Below are positions 44,828 to 54,096 of a stretch of 64,000 nt of DNA, piece by piece. Position 1 is the first letter of the stretch; each line of letters starts with the position of its first letter. A program made the translations under genes and the position numbers. The notes under the pieces are model-generated. The model saw only the letters and a program-made list of their open reading frames with translations. It searched no databases and was not told where the DNA came from. Location of the stretch: NCBI GenBank assembly GCA_965279005.1, contig CBDIHK010000012.1, positions 62,001 through 126,000 on the forward strand. Direction: 5' to 3'. Origin of the DNA: Planctobacterium sp965279005. Its GTDB lineage: Bacteria; Pseudomonadota; Gammaproteobacteria; Enterobacterales; Alteromonadaceae.

Positions 44828-45865
44828 ATGCAAGCTGCTGACCTGCTGAATGTCGAGGATTTACCCTCCCCTAAGGAAATTACCGATTTTTCTGCCCCCA
44901 ACATTGCTGAAGAACTCATCCAAGGCCACTTGCCGGTTGTGCTCAAAGGTTATGCTGCAAAGTGGCCATTGCTGTGCCAAGACGGGCAACCTTGTAGCAA
45001 TGAACAAATGTATAATAAGCTGTTAAAAGCCGCGAACAACGCAGACGTGCCATTGGTGGCATTGCACCCGGATGCCAAAGGGCGCATGTTTTATAGTGAC
45101 GACATGCAGCAAATGCTGTTTAAAAAGCAAAACATGCCCTTGCCAAGCGCCCTCAAAGCAATTAACGACAACCCACAATCACCAGGACAGGCAAAGCTTT
45201 GTGTGCAGTGTGTCAGCGCCAAACAGTACTTTCCCAGTTTGGCTAACTCGCTCGGGCCACTTGTTTCCCCTGACTATGCCCGTTCTTTTTATTGGTTAGG
45301 TAACGACATAAAAGTAGCCCCCCATTTTGACGAAGCACATAACATAGCCGTGGTACTAGCAGGACGCAGGCGCTTTACCTTATTTCCTCCTGGACAGGTG
45401 CATAACCTATACGTAGGTCCACTGGACTTTACCCCTGCAGGTCAACCTATCAGCCTTGTGGATATCAATAATCCAGATCTAGACGCGCACCCAAGGTATG
45501 CCGAAGCATTTAAACACGCTTTTTCAGTTGAGCTCGAACCTGGGGATGCGATCTTTATTCCCACGCCGTGGTGGCACCATGTACAGTCGTTGGATAACTT
45601 TAATGTATTGCTAAATTTTTGGTGGGACGATGTACTGGCCTCGACCCAGATGCCCTTCCCCGCCTTGGTTCACGCCTTGCAGGCCTACCGGCACTTGCCT
45701 GAAAAGCAAAAAGCGTCCTGGCAGCAGCTAATAAACCACTATGTATTTAGCGACAACAAGGATGCAACTGGCCACTTACCTGAAACTGTACACGGGATAC
45801 TAGGTAAGAACACCGAACGCAAAATTAAAGGCGTGCACAATTGGCTAAAACAATTTTTGCGTTAA
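44828..45865 (+). CDS. JmjC/cupin-like Fe(II) 2-oxoglutarate oxygenase
   Basis: A 345-residue cytoplasmic protein of the Cupin_8/JmjC-like family. Iron ligands fit HFD in APHFDEAHNIAVVLAGRRRF (about residues 161-163) and the histidine in PTPWWHHVQSLD (about 246); the GRRRFTLFPP lysine/arginine strand is the usual 2-oxoglutarate region. An N-terminal segment (PVVLKGYAAKWPLL) is typical of FIH-like hydroxylases. The gene is divergent from the TonB receptor, and such genes recur beside TonB receptors and halogenase homologues. Substrate unknown; hydroxylation of a protein or small molecule is possible. Confidence 0.85.
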   Translation: MQAADLLNVEDLPSPKEITDFSAPNIAEELIQGHLPVVLKGYAAKWPLLCQDGQPCSNEQMYNKLLKAANNADVPLVALHPDAKGRMFYSDDMQQMLFKKQNMPLPSALKAINDNPQSPGQAKLCVQCVSAKQYFPSLANSLGPLVSPDYARSFYWLGNDIKVAPHFDEAHNIAVVLAGRRRFTLFPPGQVHNLYVGPLDFTPAGQPISLVDINNPDLDAHPRYAEAFKHAFSVELEPGDAIFIPTPWWHHVQSLDNFNVLLNFWWDDVLASTQMPFPALVHALQAYRHLPEKQKASWQQLINHYVFSDNKDATGHLPETVHGILGKNTERKIKGVHNWLKQFLR

Positions 45866-45893
45866 TTAGATAAATTTGTTTTTACATAAAAAA

Positions 45894-45919
45894 GCCCAGG
45901 CATTGTACCTGGGCTTTTT
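45894..45919. terminator. Bidirectional rho-independent terminator
   Basis: GCCCAGG (45894-45900) pairs with CCTGGGC (45908-45914) across a 7-base loop, with a T-run after and an A-run before. It separates the convergent cupin-like gene and large pullulanase gene. Confidence 0.88.
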
Positions 45920-45934
45920 ATTTGCTCTCTTCTT

Positions 45935-48900
45935 TTAGTCTGTTTTAGAGACCAAAATCTGTGGACTTTGCGGATCAGGGCCGAGCAATTCAAACTGGTA
46001 GCTACCACCTTCAGTGATAACCAAGCTCAAATCCCCACCAACAGGCGCCAGGGTCAACCTTTGGCCCAAGACAACGCTATTGCCCTGGGAGCCCGCACCA
46101 AAATCTACGGTATTCCAATCTTCAGATGCGACTTTGAATTCGTAGCTTCCAGCCTGCAATTCAATGGTTACTGCATAGCGTTTACTGCCATCAAACTCCA
46201 TTTGGTCAACCGCTTCCCAGTTGTTCATAGTGCCGCGCACAAACACCGGCGTATTGCCATACATGCCGGCCGCAAATACCGACAAGGTCGCATTAGCTGT
46301 ATCAGTGGCATTAAAGGTAAAGATATAGCTGCCATCGCTTGGGATGTTGATAGCCAAGTTGCCAGCACCAACGACCAAGCTGTATTCAGAACCAACTTCG
46401 ACCGCACTGCCATTGCTGCCGTAATTAACAGTTGACCAATCTGCAGAGGCTACTTTGAACTCATAGTCACCCGCACTGAGTTCCACTTCGATGGAATAAA
46501 TGCCGCTGCCTTCATAGGTAAAGGCATCGGACTCGCCCCAGTCATTCATGCTGCCACGCAAATACACGCTGGTGCCAGGGAATGGTTCTTCTACCTGGAT
46601 AGTCAAGACAGGCGCACCTGCATCAGAAGCATCAACGCTGAACAAGTAGGTTTCCGACGAAGCAGCCGTGAATGACAAGTCACCGCCACCGCCAAGCACC
46701 AAGCCTTCGCCTAAAGTAACCACAGAGCCATTGTCACCGCCACCGAAGTTAACGGTTGACCAATCTTCGCTAGCAAACTTAAAGAAGTACTCATTGCCAG
46801 AGTCAAGCGCGATCGCAGTGCTGTATATACCTTCACCTTGGTAGCTCAATGGATTGCCAGTACCCCAGTCATTCATGGTACCGCGGATATAAACCGCAGT
46901 ATCGCCGTAGGCTGGTAGGTCAGGTGTGCCAATAGTGGCAAAAGGTGAAACACCGCTGCCCTGGGCATCGCCTTGCATTTTAACAAATACTGCTAGGCTG
47001 TATGCAGGTACAGTGAAGCTGCCAGCACCATCTACGTCAGTTGCAGTAGCACTGGCAACTGCGGCATCAACAGAGCTCGCCAGCACTGGGTGCAAGGTAA
47101 AGCCTGCTGCAGTGGGCACGGTATGGCTCATTTCACTGTCAGTAGTGTTGATCACTACGATAACAGCGTCGTACAACGGATCGATATCCTCAACGCCAAC
47201 ACCGTCGTCAATACTCATAACAATCAAACCAGCAGTCTGATCGCCACCCACATTGTGGAAACCAATACGCTGTTTGATCTGCTCACCCGTATTCAACCTG
47301 AATAGTTTGGTACCTTGGCGGATCTGTAAGAACTCTTTGAACACTTCAGAGGCAAACTGGATGTCTGACATTGAAGCGGCACGGTTTGGATCCGCTAGTA
47401 GCGGGATCATCTCATCCCAGCGACCACCGTTTTCAGATTGCAGCGGCCAACCAATGTTCCAGTTGTTGCTGGACATAGTGAAGTCAGTGCGGTTGAACCA
47501 GTCACCTGCATCATAGGTATTCCTGTCCATAGATTTGGAGCGCAATAGGTCACCACCTTGCTGTAAGAACGGGATACCTTGGCTCAATAGGGTTTTCGCC
47601 ATGGCCAGGTTCTGGGCGCGCACGCGGTTCTCTAGAGAGAAGTCAGACGGCAAGGTGTAGTTGAACTGATCCCAAAGCGACTCATTGTCGTGCTTAGACA
47701 CATAGTTAATGATGTCAGCCGGATCGGTGGCATAGCCACCCAATGTGCTGGACTGGGCAAACGAGTTAGTAGAGGTGACAAACTCGAAATCGGTCAGTGT
47801 GCCCGCCAATGACATGCGCACACGGTCTTGCACCCTAAGGGTACCTGACCCCGTATCACCACTGAACATTGCTCCGCCACGGATGGCTTCACGGATTTGG
47901 TCGTTAAAGGTACCGACTTCAGTGCCAGCCATATTGCGTTGGGTAGCTTGTTCGAACAAGCGGTTACCGCCCACTTCGCCAAAGTCCCAACCTTCGCCGT
48001 AGAAATAGTTGTCAGGGTCGATTTCCCTAACCGCACCCCAAGATTCCAAAATCGCAGACTTAGGTATATGCCCCATCAAGTCAAAACGGAAGGAATCATA
48101 GCGGTATTGCTCAGCCCAGAGCACCAATGAATCGGTCATGAACTTCGCCATCATGCGGTTTTCAGTCGCGGTGTTTTCACAACAGGTAGAGCGCTCAATA
48201 TCACCTGTCACTTGGTTATATCTGTGGTAATAACCAGGTACAACTTTATCCATATTAGAGTTCAAGTTAGTACCTGAAGAGCTGGTATGGTTGTAAACCA
48301 CATCCAATGCCACCCGCAAGCCCATGTCATGCAGCGCTTGGATCATGGTACGCATTTCCAAGATACGCGCAGTGCCGTCTGGATCGCTGGCGTAGGCACC
48401 GTCTGGAACATTAAAGTGGTGCGGGTCGTAGCCCCAGTTAAAGCTATCGTGGTTGCGCATGGCCTGTGCTAATGCCTGGGCAGCGTCGGAGGCAGGATCA
48501 TAACTTTCAAACACCGACAATAAAGTAGCGGCATCATCCTCTACACCGCACACCGGCGCGCTGGAGTTAACCGCACAAAGGTCAGCAACCGTATCGTGGA
48601 TATTGACTATCACGTTGGGATCTTCATTGATGCTGGCAATATCGTTGGCAGGCATGATGTGGTAGAAGTTCAAGCCAGCATCCACCAAAGCTTGCAAGTG
48701 CATAACCGGTACCGAGTTGGTCTCGGTGTAGGCAAGGTATTTACCACGGTTGGCTTCGGTAGTTGACTCATCCATCGCGCTAAAATCACGGATATGGGCT
48801 TCATAGATAACCGCGTCTTCGAAGTGCTCTAGCACTGGTGATTCATGGCCGTCCCAACCAGCAGGTTTTAGATCGTCATCAGACAAGTTCACCAATTGTG

Positions 48901-50149
48901 AGTAGCGGCCATTGGTAGCAACGCTAACAGAGTATGGATCTGTAGATTCAGTGGTCACAACCGCATTTTCAACTGGGTGGAATACGGTAACTTCAAAGCG
49001 GTAGAACATCCGGTCGGCATCCATACCTAGGTTGTAGCTCCAGATACCGGTCGCAGCATCCAAGCTCATGGCTTCTGAAGAAACCAGCGCTTTATCACTG
49101 TCATACAGGTTGAACTTAACCTCTTGCGCCGTTGGCGCCCAAAGGTTAACTAAGATGCCGCCATCACTGTAGATAGGGCCGTAGCTGGCTTCATCTGCAT
49201 CATTATCCCCTGAGGTGTAGAGGTCATCCAATATCCGGGCAATTTGTACCCTAGTAGCCGCATCCAACTTGCCGTCCTGGTCGTAGGCGGCAACCACAAG
49301 TTGTGCTTTTAGCAACTCAGCGACATCAACCGCAGAAGTGTCCAAGGTCAAGGCATCCCAACTCGCTTGGTTTAGCACAAGGGCAGCGGGATCATCTTCG
49401 CTGGCTGACAGTGTTAGCGAAGTGTAGTTTTCACCGGTAATGCCGTTGTCGGCATCAATTGCCAAATCCCCCTCCATTGACCAATACAAACGGATGTCAG
49501 AATACTGGCTGGTATCTTCACCCCAAACCAAGGTATCCGCGGTTACCCAATGTACCGCCGCGTTTTGGATGCTAACGGGAATTTCTGCGATAGGTGCAGT
49601 AAAGACATCAGGCACTCCGCTAATGGTCCATGCCATGCGGTCACCGGTAAGATCCATTTTTAAATCTTGTTGTGACAAATCCTTTACGCCATCGGCATCA
49701 TGCACGATGAAATTCATGCACTCTGAGTAGCCTTCGAGCAAAGGTACTACGTAGTAACCACCATAGACTGGATCGACACCGGCGATGCTAGGACCCTCTG
49801 GCCAGTTTGTGGGTTCGGCAACCGTGTCAGGACATGCGTCATTATTCCACAAGTGCAAAACCCAGCCATCGTATTCACCGTCTTCGCGGTTATAGAACAA
49901 TACAGCCTCATTTTCTGCAGCAGTAACCACAGGCGGCGGCAGGACACAGGCATCTTCTGCGTCGTTTAGGATCTCAGGCGCTTCACAGGTAGGAGCCGGA
50001 GGCGGCTCCGGTGCCGGTGCTGGTGCCACAGGTGCAGGATCAACAGGTTCCGGCAGCGAGGTACTATCGGATGAAAAGCAAGCTGATAGCAAGCTTATGC
50101 TGGTGGCGACCACCAGGCTTCGGTAAAGCAAATGGGTTGTATTGTTCAT
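45935..50149 (-). CDS. Multi-domain pullulanase lipoprotein (GH13) with three C-terminal carbohydrate-binding-like modules
   Basis: A 1404-residue protein; the smaller pullulanase of this window has 923. Order: lipoprotein signal with lipobox LSAC near residue 24; Pro/Ala/Glu-rich linker (about 30-55); a CBM41/PUD-like module (FYNREDGEYDGWVLHLW, about 85-175); a CBM48-like module (VNLWAPTAQEVKFNLYD); the GH13 barrel with FNWGYDPHHF, DVVYNHTSSSG, DSFRFDLMGH, YFYGEGWDFG and YVSKHDNESLWD; a DUF3372-type domain; then three repeats beginning VYIRGTMNDWG, VYLRGSMNDWG and VFVRGTMNNWE, each with YEFKVASxDW or similar. It is probably cell-surface exposed and starts starch attack. It has its own promoter region with two operator copies. 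Confidence 0.95.
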   Translation of the reverse strand: MNNTTHLLYRSLVVATSISLLSACFSSDSTSLPEPVDPAPVAPAPAPEPPPAPTCEAPEILNDAEDACVLPPPVVTAAENEAVLFYNREDGEYDGWVLHLWNNDACPDTVAEPTNWPEGPSIAGVDPVYGGYYVVPLLEGYSECMNFIVHDADGVKDLSQQDLKMDLTGDRMAWTISGVPDVFTAPIAEIPVSIQNAAVHWVTADTLVWGEDTSQYSDIRLYWSMEGDLAIDADNGITGENYTSLTLSASEDDPAALVLNQASWDALTLDTSAVDVAELLKAQLVVAAYDQDGKLDAATRVQIARILDDLYTSGDNDADEASYGPIYSDGGILVNLWAPTAQEVKFNLYDSDKALVSSEAMSLDAATGIWSYNLGMDADRMFYRFEVTVFHPVENAVVTTESTDPYSVSVATNGRYSQLVNLSDDDLKPAGWDGHESPVLEHFEDAVIYEAHIRDFSAMDESTTEANRGKYLAYTETNSVPVMHLQALVDAGLNFYHIMPANDIASINEDPNVIVNIHDTVADLCAVNSSAPVCGVEDDAATLLSVFESYDPASDAAQALAQAMRNHDSFNWGYDPHHFNVPDGAYASDPDGTARILEMRTMIQALHDMGLRVALDVVYNHTSSSGTNLNSNMDKVVPGYYHRYNQVTGDIERSTCCENTATENRMMAKFMTDSLVLWAEQYRYDSFRFDLMGHIPKSAILESWGAVREIDPDNYFYGEGWDFGEVGGNRLFEQATQRNMAGTEVGTFNDQIREAIRGGAMFSGDTGSGTLRVQDRVRMSLAGTLTDFEFVTSTNSFAQSSTLGGYATDPADIINYVSKHDNESLWDQFNYTLPSDFSLENRVRAQNLAMAKTLLSQGIPFLQQGGDLLRSKSMDRNTYDAGDWFNRTDFTMSSNNWNIGWPLQSENGGRWDEMIPLLADPNRAASMSDIQFASEVFKEFLQIRQGTKLFRLNTGEQIKQRIGFHNVGGDQTAGLIVMSIDDGVGVEDIDPLYDAVIVVINTTDSEMSHTVPTAAGFTLHPVLASSVDAAVASATATDVDGAGSFTVPAYSLAVFVKMQGDAQGSGVSPFATIGTPDLPAYGDTAVYIRGTMNDWGTGNPLSYQGEGIYSTAIALDSGNEYFFKFASEDWSTVNFGGGDNGSVVTLGEGLVLGGGGDLSFTAASSETYLFSVDASDAGAPVLTIQVEEPFPGTSVYLRGSMNDWGESDAFTYEGSGIYSIEVELSAGDYEFKVASADWSTVNYGSNGSAVEVGSEYSLVVGAGNLAINIPSDGSYIFTFNATDTANATLSVFAAGMYGNTPVFVRGTMNNWEAVDQMEFDGSKRYAVTIELQAGSYEFKVASEDWNTVDFGAGSQGNSVVLGQRLTLAPVGGDLSLVITEGGSYQFELLGPDPQSPQILVSKTD

Positions 50150-50253
50150 TCGTACGTCCAGTTAAACTCAACTTTTGTTAACAGTGTGTAACATTTGTTA
50201 ACTAACTGCGCGAAGGTAAAACTTGGGCAAAAAAATCACAATACGCCGGGGCT

Positions 50254-50267
50254 TGAATACGTATGCA
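50254..50267. promoter_or_regulatory. Palindromic operator, copy 1 upstream of the large pullulanase
   Basis: TGAATACGTATGCA, identical to copy 2 and, as reverse complement, to the site upstream of the TonB receptor. It starts 105 bp before the pullulanase ATG. Confidence 0.6.
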
Positions 50268-50275
50268 TCTGCATT

Positions 50276-50289
50276 TGAATACGTATGCA
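50276..50289. promoter_or_regulatory. Palindromic operator, copy 2 upstream of the large pullulanase
   Basis: The same 14-mer repeats with start-to-start distance 22 bp, two helical turns, so two dimers could bind on the same DNA face. TTTGCATAAATGCA-like AT-rich sequence adjoins it. Confidence 0.6.
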
Positions 50290-50410
50290 TTTATGCAAAA
50301 AAGAGAAATTAGATTACTTACAGTAGGGAATTGGCTACTGGTAATTTGAATAATTATCGGTTCAATAAAGTGCGGGAAAAGCGGTGATTTATTGCGCTAC
50401 CACAACAATT

Positions 50411-50433
50411 AAGCCCGGTAAAAACCGGGCTTT
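50411..50433 (-). terminator. Hairpin terminator after sucD
   Basis: AAGCCCGGT and ACCGGGCTT form a 9-bp perfect stem with a 4-5 base loop 21 bp after the sucD stop. The following T content is low, so termination may be partial. Confidence 0.7.
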
Positions 50434-50453
50434 GCATAGTGATTAAAGGACGC

Positions 50454-51326
50454 TTACCAGCCGGTAATTTCGGCCAGTCCTTTACCAATGTCAGCGAGGG
50501 AACGAACAGTCTTAACGCCCGCTTCTTCAAGCGCTGCAAACTTGTCGTCAGCAGTGCCTTTACCACCCGCGATTATGGCACCTGCGTGGCCCATACGTTT
50601 GCCAGGAGGTGCTGTAACACCCGCGATGTAGGAAACAACAGGCTTGGTTACGTTTTCTTTGATGAACGCAGCGGCTTCTTCTTCTGCTGTACCGCCGATT
50701 TCACCAATCATCACGATGGCTTCAGTGGCAGGATCTTCTTGGAACATCGCTAGGATATCAATGAAGTTTGAACCAGGGATTGGGTCACCACCAATACCGA
50801 CACAGGTAGATTGGCCAAAACCAGCGTCTGTGGTTTGCTTAACCGCTTCGTAGGTCAAGGTACCAGAACGAGAAACGATGCCCACTTTGCCAGGCATATG
50901 GATATGGCCAGGCATGATTCCGATCTTACACTCGCCTGGGGTGATAACGCCTGGGCAGTTAGGACCGATCATACGCACGCCCTTGCTTTCAACATACTCT
51001 TTAACATAGAGCATGTCCAAAGTTGGAATGCCTTCAGTGATACATACGATCAATTCAATACCGGCATCAGCCGCTTCAACGATGGAATCTTTGCAGAAAG
51101 GCGCTGGGACATAGATAACGGTTGCAGTGGCGCCAGTGGCTTCAACCGCTTCTTTTACGGTGTTGAACACAGGCAAACCCAAGTGCTCTGTACCACCTTT
51201 ACCCGGAGTAACACCACCTACCATTTGCGTGCCATAAGCAATGGCTTGCTCAGAGTGGAAAGTACCCTGGCCACCGGTAAAACCTTGGCAGATGACTTTA
51301 GTGTCTTTGTTAATTAATACCGACAT
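50454..51326 (-). CDS. sucD: Succinyl-CoA ligase alpha subunit
   Basis: A 290-residue subunit that carries the phosphohistidine intermediate in the succinyl-CoA to succinate step of the TCA cycle. The CoA-binding fold shows VICQGFTGGQGTFHSEQAI (core GFTGGQGT) and the active histidine is in GKRMGHAGAIIAGGKGTA (about residue 247). Also present are GPNCPGVI and SRSGTLTYEAV. Its start overlaps the sucC stop by one base. Confidence 0.98.
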   Translation of the reverse strand: MSVLINKDTKVICQGFTGGQGTFHSEQAIAYGTQMVGGVTPGKGGTEHLGLPVFNTVKEAVEATGATATVIYVPAPFCKDSIVEAADAGIELIVCITEGIPTLDMLYVKEYVESKGVRMIGPNCPGVITPGECKIGIMPGHIHMPGKVGIVSRSGTLTYEAVKQTTDAGFGQSTCVGIGGDPIPGSNFIDILAMFQEDPATEAIVMIGEIGGTAEEEAAAFIKENVTKPVVSYIAGVTAPPGKRMGHAGAIIAGGKGTADDKFAALEEAGVKTVRSLADIGKGLAEITGW

Positions 51327-52492
51327 TATTTACCCTCCGCTGCTTTAACAACTTGTTGGGCTGCATCGGTAAGACTGGTAGCAGCAATGATATCCAGGCC
51401 TGAATTCGCCAACACTTCACGCCCTAATTCGGCATTGGTGCCTTCCAAACGCACGACAACAGGTACGTTTACACCTACTTCTTTAACGGCGCCAATGATA
51501 CCTTCAGCGATCATGTCACAACGTACGATACCACCGAAAATATTAACCAATACAGCTTTTACATTGTCGTCAGACAAGATAATTTTGAACGCTTCTGCGA
51601 CGCGTTCTTTAGTCGCACCGCCACCAACGTCTAGGAAGTTGGCAGGACGGCCGCCATGCAAGTTAACGATATCCATGGTACCCATAGCCAAACCGGCACC
51701 GTTTACCATGCAGCCTACGTTGCCATCTAGCGCAACATAGTTGAGTTCCCAATGGGCAGCGTGTGCCTCACGGGCATCTTCCTGTGAAGGATCGTGCATT
51801 TCTTTCAGCTTAGGCTGGCGGTACATGGCATTGCTGTCAATAACGACTTTGGCATCCAAGCAGTGCAAATCATTGTCTGCTTTGATGACCAATGGGTTTA
51901 TTTCAATAAGTGATACGTCCAGCTCTTCGAACATCTTGGCCAGGCCCATGAAGATCTTCACAAATTGTTTGACCTGCACGCCTTCAAGGCCAAGTTTGAA
52001 CGCCATTTCACGTGCTTGGTAAGGCTGCGGCCCTACGATTGGATCAATGCCAGCTTTTAAGATTTTTTCGGGCGTTTCTTCAGCCACCTTTTCAATCTCT
52101 ACACCGCCTTCAGTTGAGGCCATAAATACAACCCTGCGGGTGCCACGGTCAACGACCGCGCCCAAATACAACTCGTTGGCGATATCGGTGCAAGACTCCA
52201 CCAATATTTTACTAACCGGTTGGCCATTTTCGTCAGTTTGATAAGTTACTAAGTTCTGGCCTAGCCACTTTTGCGCGAACTCTTTGATTTCTTCTTTGCT
52301 CTTGACTAGCTTCACGCCGCCTGCTTTGCCGCGACCGCCTGCGTGCACCTGACATTTTACAACCCACTCGTTGCCACCAATGCTGTCAGCAGCTTCAGCC
52401 GCTTCCTGTGGCGTATCGGTTGCATAACCCTCTGATACGGGCAAGCCATATTCTCTGAATAGCTGTTTGCCCTGATATTCATGCAAATTCAT
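51326..52492 (-). CDS. sucC: Succinyl-CoA ligase beta subunit
   Basis: A 388-residue ATP-grasp subunit that binds ADP/ATP and pairs with SucD. It has the family start MNLHEYQGKQLFREYGLPV, the grasp loop VHAGGRGKAGGVK, EINPLVI (metal site) and the C-terminal flavodoxin-like part with NIFGGIVRCDMIAEG. Length equals E. coli SucC (388). It follows sucB by 117 bp with a hairpin between. Confidence 0.98.
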   Translation of the reverse strand: MNLHEYQGKQLFREYGLPVSEGYATDTPQEAAEAADSIGGNEWVVKCQVHAGGRGKAGGVKLVKSKEEIKEFAQKWLGQNLVTYQTDENGQPVSKILVESCTDIANELYLGAVVDRGTRRVVFMASTEGGVEIEKVAEETPEKILKAGIDPIVGPQPYQAREMAFKLGLEGVQVKQFVKIFMGLAKMFEELDVSLIEINPLVIKADNDLHCLDAKVVIDSNAMYRQPKLKEMHDPSQEDAREAHAAHWELNYVALDGNVGCMVNGAGLAMGTMDIVNLHGGRPANFLDVGGGATKERVAEAFKIILSDDNVKAVLVNIFGGIVRCDMIAEGIIGAVKEVGVNVPVVVRLEGTNAELGREVLANSGLDIIAATSLTDAAQQVVKAAEGK

Positions 52493-52574
52493 GGTTAAAT
52501 TTCCGTGATTAATGAAATGAAAGCCGAAAAGTACGACCTAATATTGCTCTAAAAAAAGTTGTGCTTCCTGCACT

Positions 52575-52601
52575 AAAAAAGTGATGCCGCATACAGCGGC
52601 A
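52575..52601 (-). terminator. Hairpin with T-run between sucB and sucC
   Basis: On the minus strand TGCCGC pairs with GCGGCA across 5 bases, and six T follow 4 bases later. It could attenuate transcription from sucB into sucC or stabilise the upstream message. Confidence 0.5.
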
Positions 52602-52609
52602 ACACTCCA

Positions 52610-54088
52610 TTATACGTCCAATAGTAATCGGGTTGGGTCTTCCAACATGTCTTTAACTGTGACCAAGAAGCCAACTGACTCTTTGCCATCGATGATCCTG
52701 TGGTCGTAAGACAAGGCGAGGTACATCATAGGCAAAATCTCGATCTTACCGTCAACAACCATGGCCCGGTCTTGGATTTTGTGCATGCCCAAGATTGCGC
52801 TTTGCGGTGGGTTGATGATTGGCGTAGACATCAGTGATCCAAATACGCCACCATTGGTGATGGTGAAATTACCACCTTGCAACTCGTCCATAGTTAGCTT
52901 GCCATCACGGCCTTTCAGCGCCAATGTTTTAATGCCTTTTTCAACTCCGGCAAGCGACAATTGATCACAGTCTTTCAATACCGGCGTTACCAAACCACGC
53001 GGAGTTGAAACCGCAATCGAAACGTCGAAGTAATTGTGATAACAAATATCATCGCCATCAATTGAAGCGTTAACTTCTGGGAAGCGTTTTAGCGCTTCGG
53101 TAACAGCTTTGACGTAAAAGGACATAAAGCCTAAACGGATGCCGTGGCGCTCTTCGAAGGAGTCACGATATTTCTTACGCAAATCCATAATTGGCTTCAT
53201 GTTGACTTCATTGAACGTAGTCAACATGGCTGTAGAATTTTTGGCTTCCAACAAACGGTTGGCAATGGTTTTGCGCAAACGCGTCATTGGCACGCGTTTT
53301 TCTGAGCGGTCTGCCAAGGCAACTGGCGCCTCAGCTGGGGCGGCTGTAGCTGCTGGCGCAGGCGCGGATGCCGCTTTCAGGTACTTCTCTACATCTTCTT
53401 TGGTGATACGGCCATTTTTACCAGAGCCACTGATCTTGGCAGGATCGATGTCTTTCTCCGCAAGTAAACGGCGTACAGAAGGGCTCAGTACTTCGTCATC
53501 AGTGTCATTGCTATCTGCAGCAGCTTCAGCTGCAGGGGCAGCAGCGCCTGCACCGGCGCTGAATTGGGCAATAACCTGCTCAGCAGTTACCGTATCGCCT
53601 TCTTGAGCTAACAACTCAGAAATTGAACCGTCCGCTGGAGCTACAACTTCCAGCACCACTTTATCAGTCTCTATATCTACTAAATTTTGGTCACGGGACA
53701 CAGCCTCACCCGGCTGTACATGCCATGTAGCGATGGTCGCGTCGGCAACCGACTCAGGCAAGACAGGTACTTTGATTTCCACAGATTCACCCTTTGCACT
53801 TTCTGTTTTTGTTTCAGGTTTTGCCGCAGGAGGTGCAGCAACCGCACTTCCTTCAGCCTCTACTTTTGCTATTAATTGTTCTGCTAAGACGGTGGCACCT
53901 TCCTCAGCAATGATCTCTGTCACAACACCATCACTTGGCGCTACAACCTCTAGTACAACTTTATCAGTTTCAATGTCTACTAGGTTTTGGTCACGTGACA
54001 CTTTATCCCCGACCTTGACATGCCAAGTCGCAATCGTAGCGTCGGCAACTGACTCAGGCAGTACAGGAACGTTAATTTCGGTTGTCAT
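52610..54088 (-). CDS. sucB: 2-oxoglutarate dehydrogenase E2 (dihydrolipoyl succinyltransferase) with two lipoyl domains
   Basis: A 492-residue E2 component, about 90 longer than E. coli SucB (405) because it has two lipoyl domains in tandem (about 5-80 and 105-180). Each has the lipoylation motif DIETDKVVLEVVAP, with lysines at about 43 and 143, exactly 100 residues apart. An Ala/Pro-rich linker, an E3/E1-binding domain (SPSVRRLLAEKDIDPAKISG, about 197-216) and the catalytic domain follow, with the active histidine in SYDHRIIDGKESVGFL. It transfers the succinyl group from SucA to CoA. Confidence 0.97.
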   Translation of the reverse strand: MTTEINVPVLPESVADATIATWHVKVGDKVSRDQNLVDIETDKVVLEVVAPSDGVVTEIIAEEGATVLAEQLIAKVEAEGSAVAAPPAAKPETKTESAKGESVEIKVPVLPESVADATIATWHVQPGEAVSRDQNLVDIETDKVVLEVVAPADGSISELLAQEGDTVTAEQVIAQFSAGAGAAAPAAEAAADSNDTDDEVLSPSVRRLLAEKDIDPAKISGSGKNGRITKEDVEKYLKAASAPAPAATAAPAEAPVALADRSEKRVPMTRLRKTIANRLLEAKNSTAMLTTFNEVNMKPIMDLRKKYRDSFEERHGIRLGFMSFYVKAVTEALKRFPEVNASIDGDDICYHNYFDVSIAVSTPRGLVTPVLKDCDQLSLAGVEKGIKTLALKGRDGKLTMDELQGGNFTITNGGVFGSLMSTPIINPPQSAILGMHKIQDRAMVVDGKIEILPMMYLALSYDHRIIDGKESVGFLVTVKDMLEDPTRLLLDV

Positions 54089-54096
54089 AGTTTTCC

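Larger units (their letters stand above)
50150..50453. other. 304-bp spacer between pullulanase and sucD
   Basis: It holds the two tandem operators, the pullulanase promoter and the terminator of the suc operon; no gene is seen. Confidence 0.5.
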
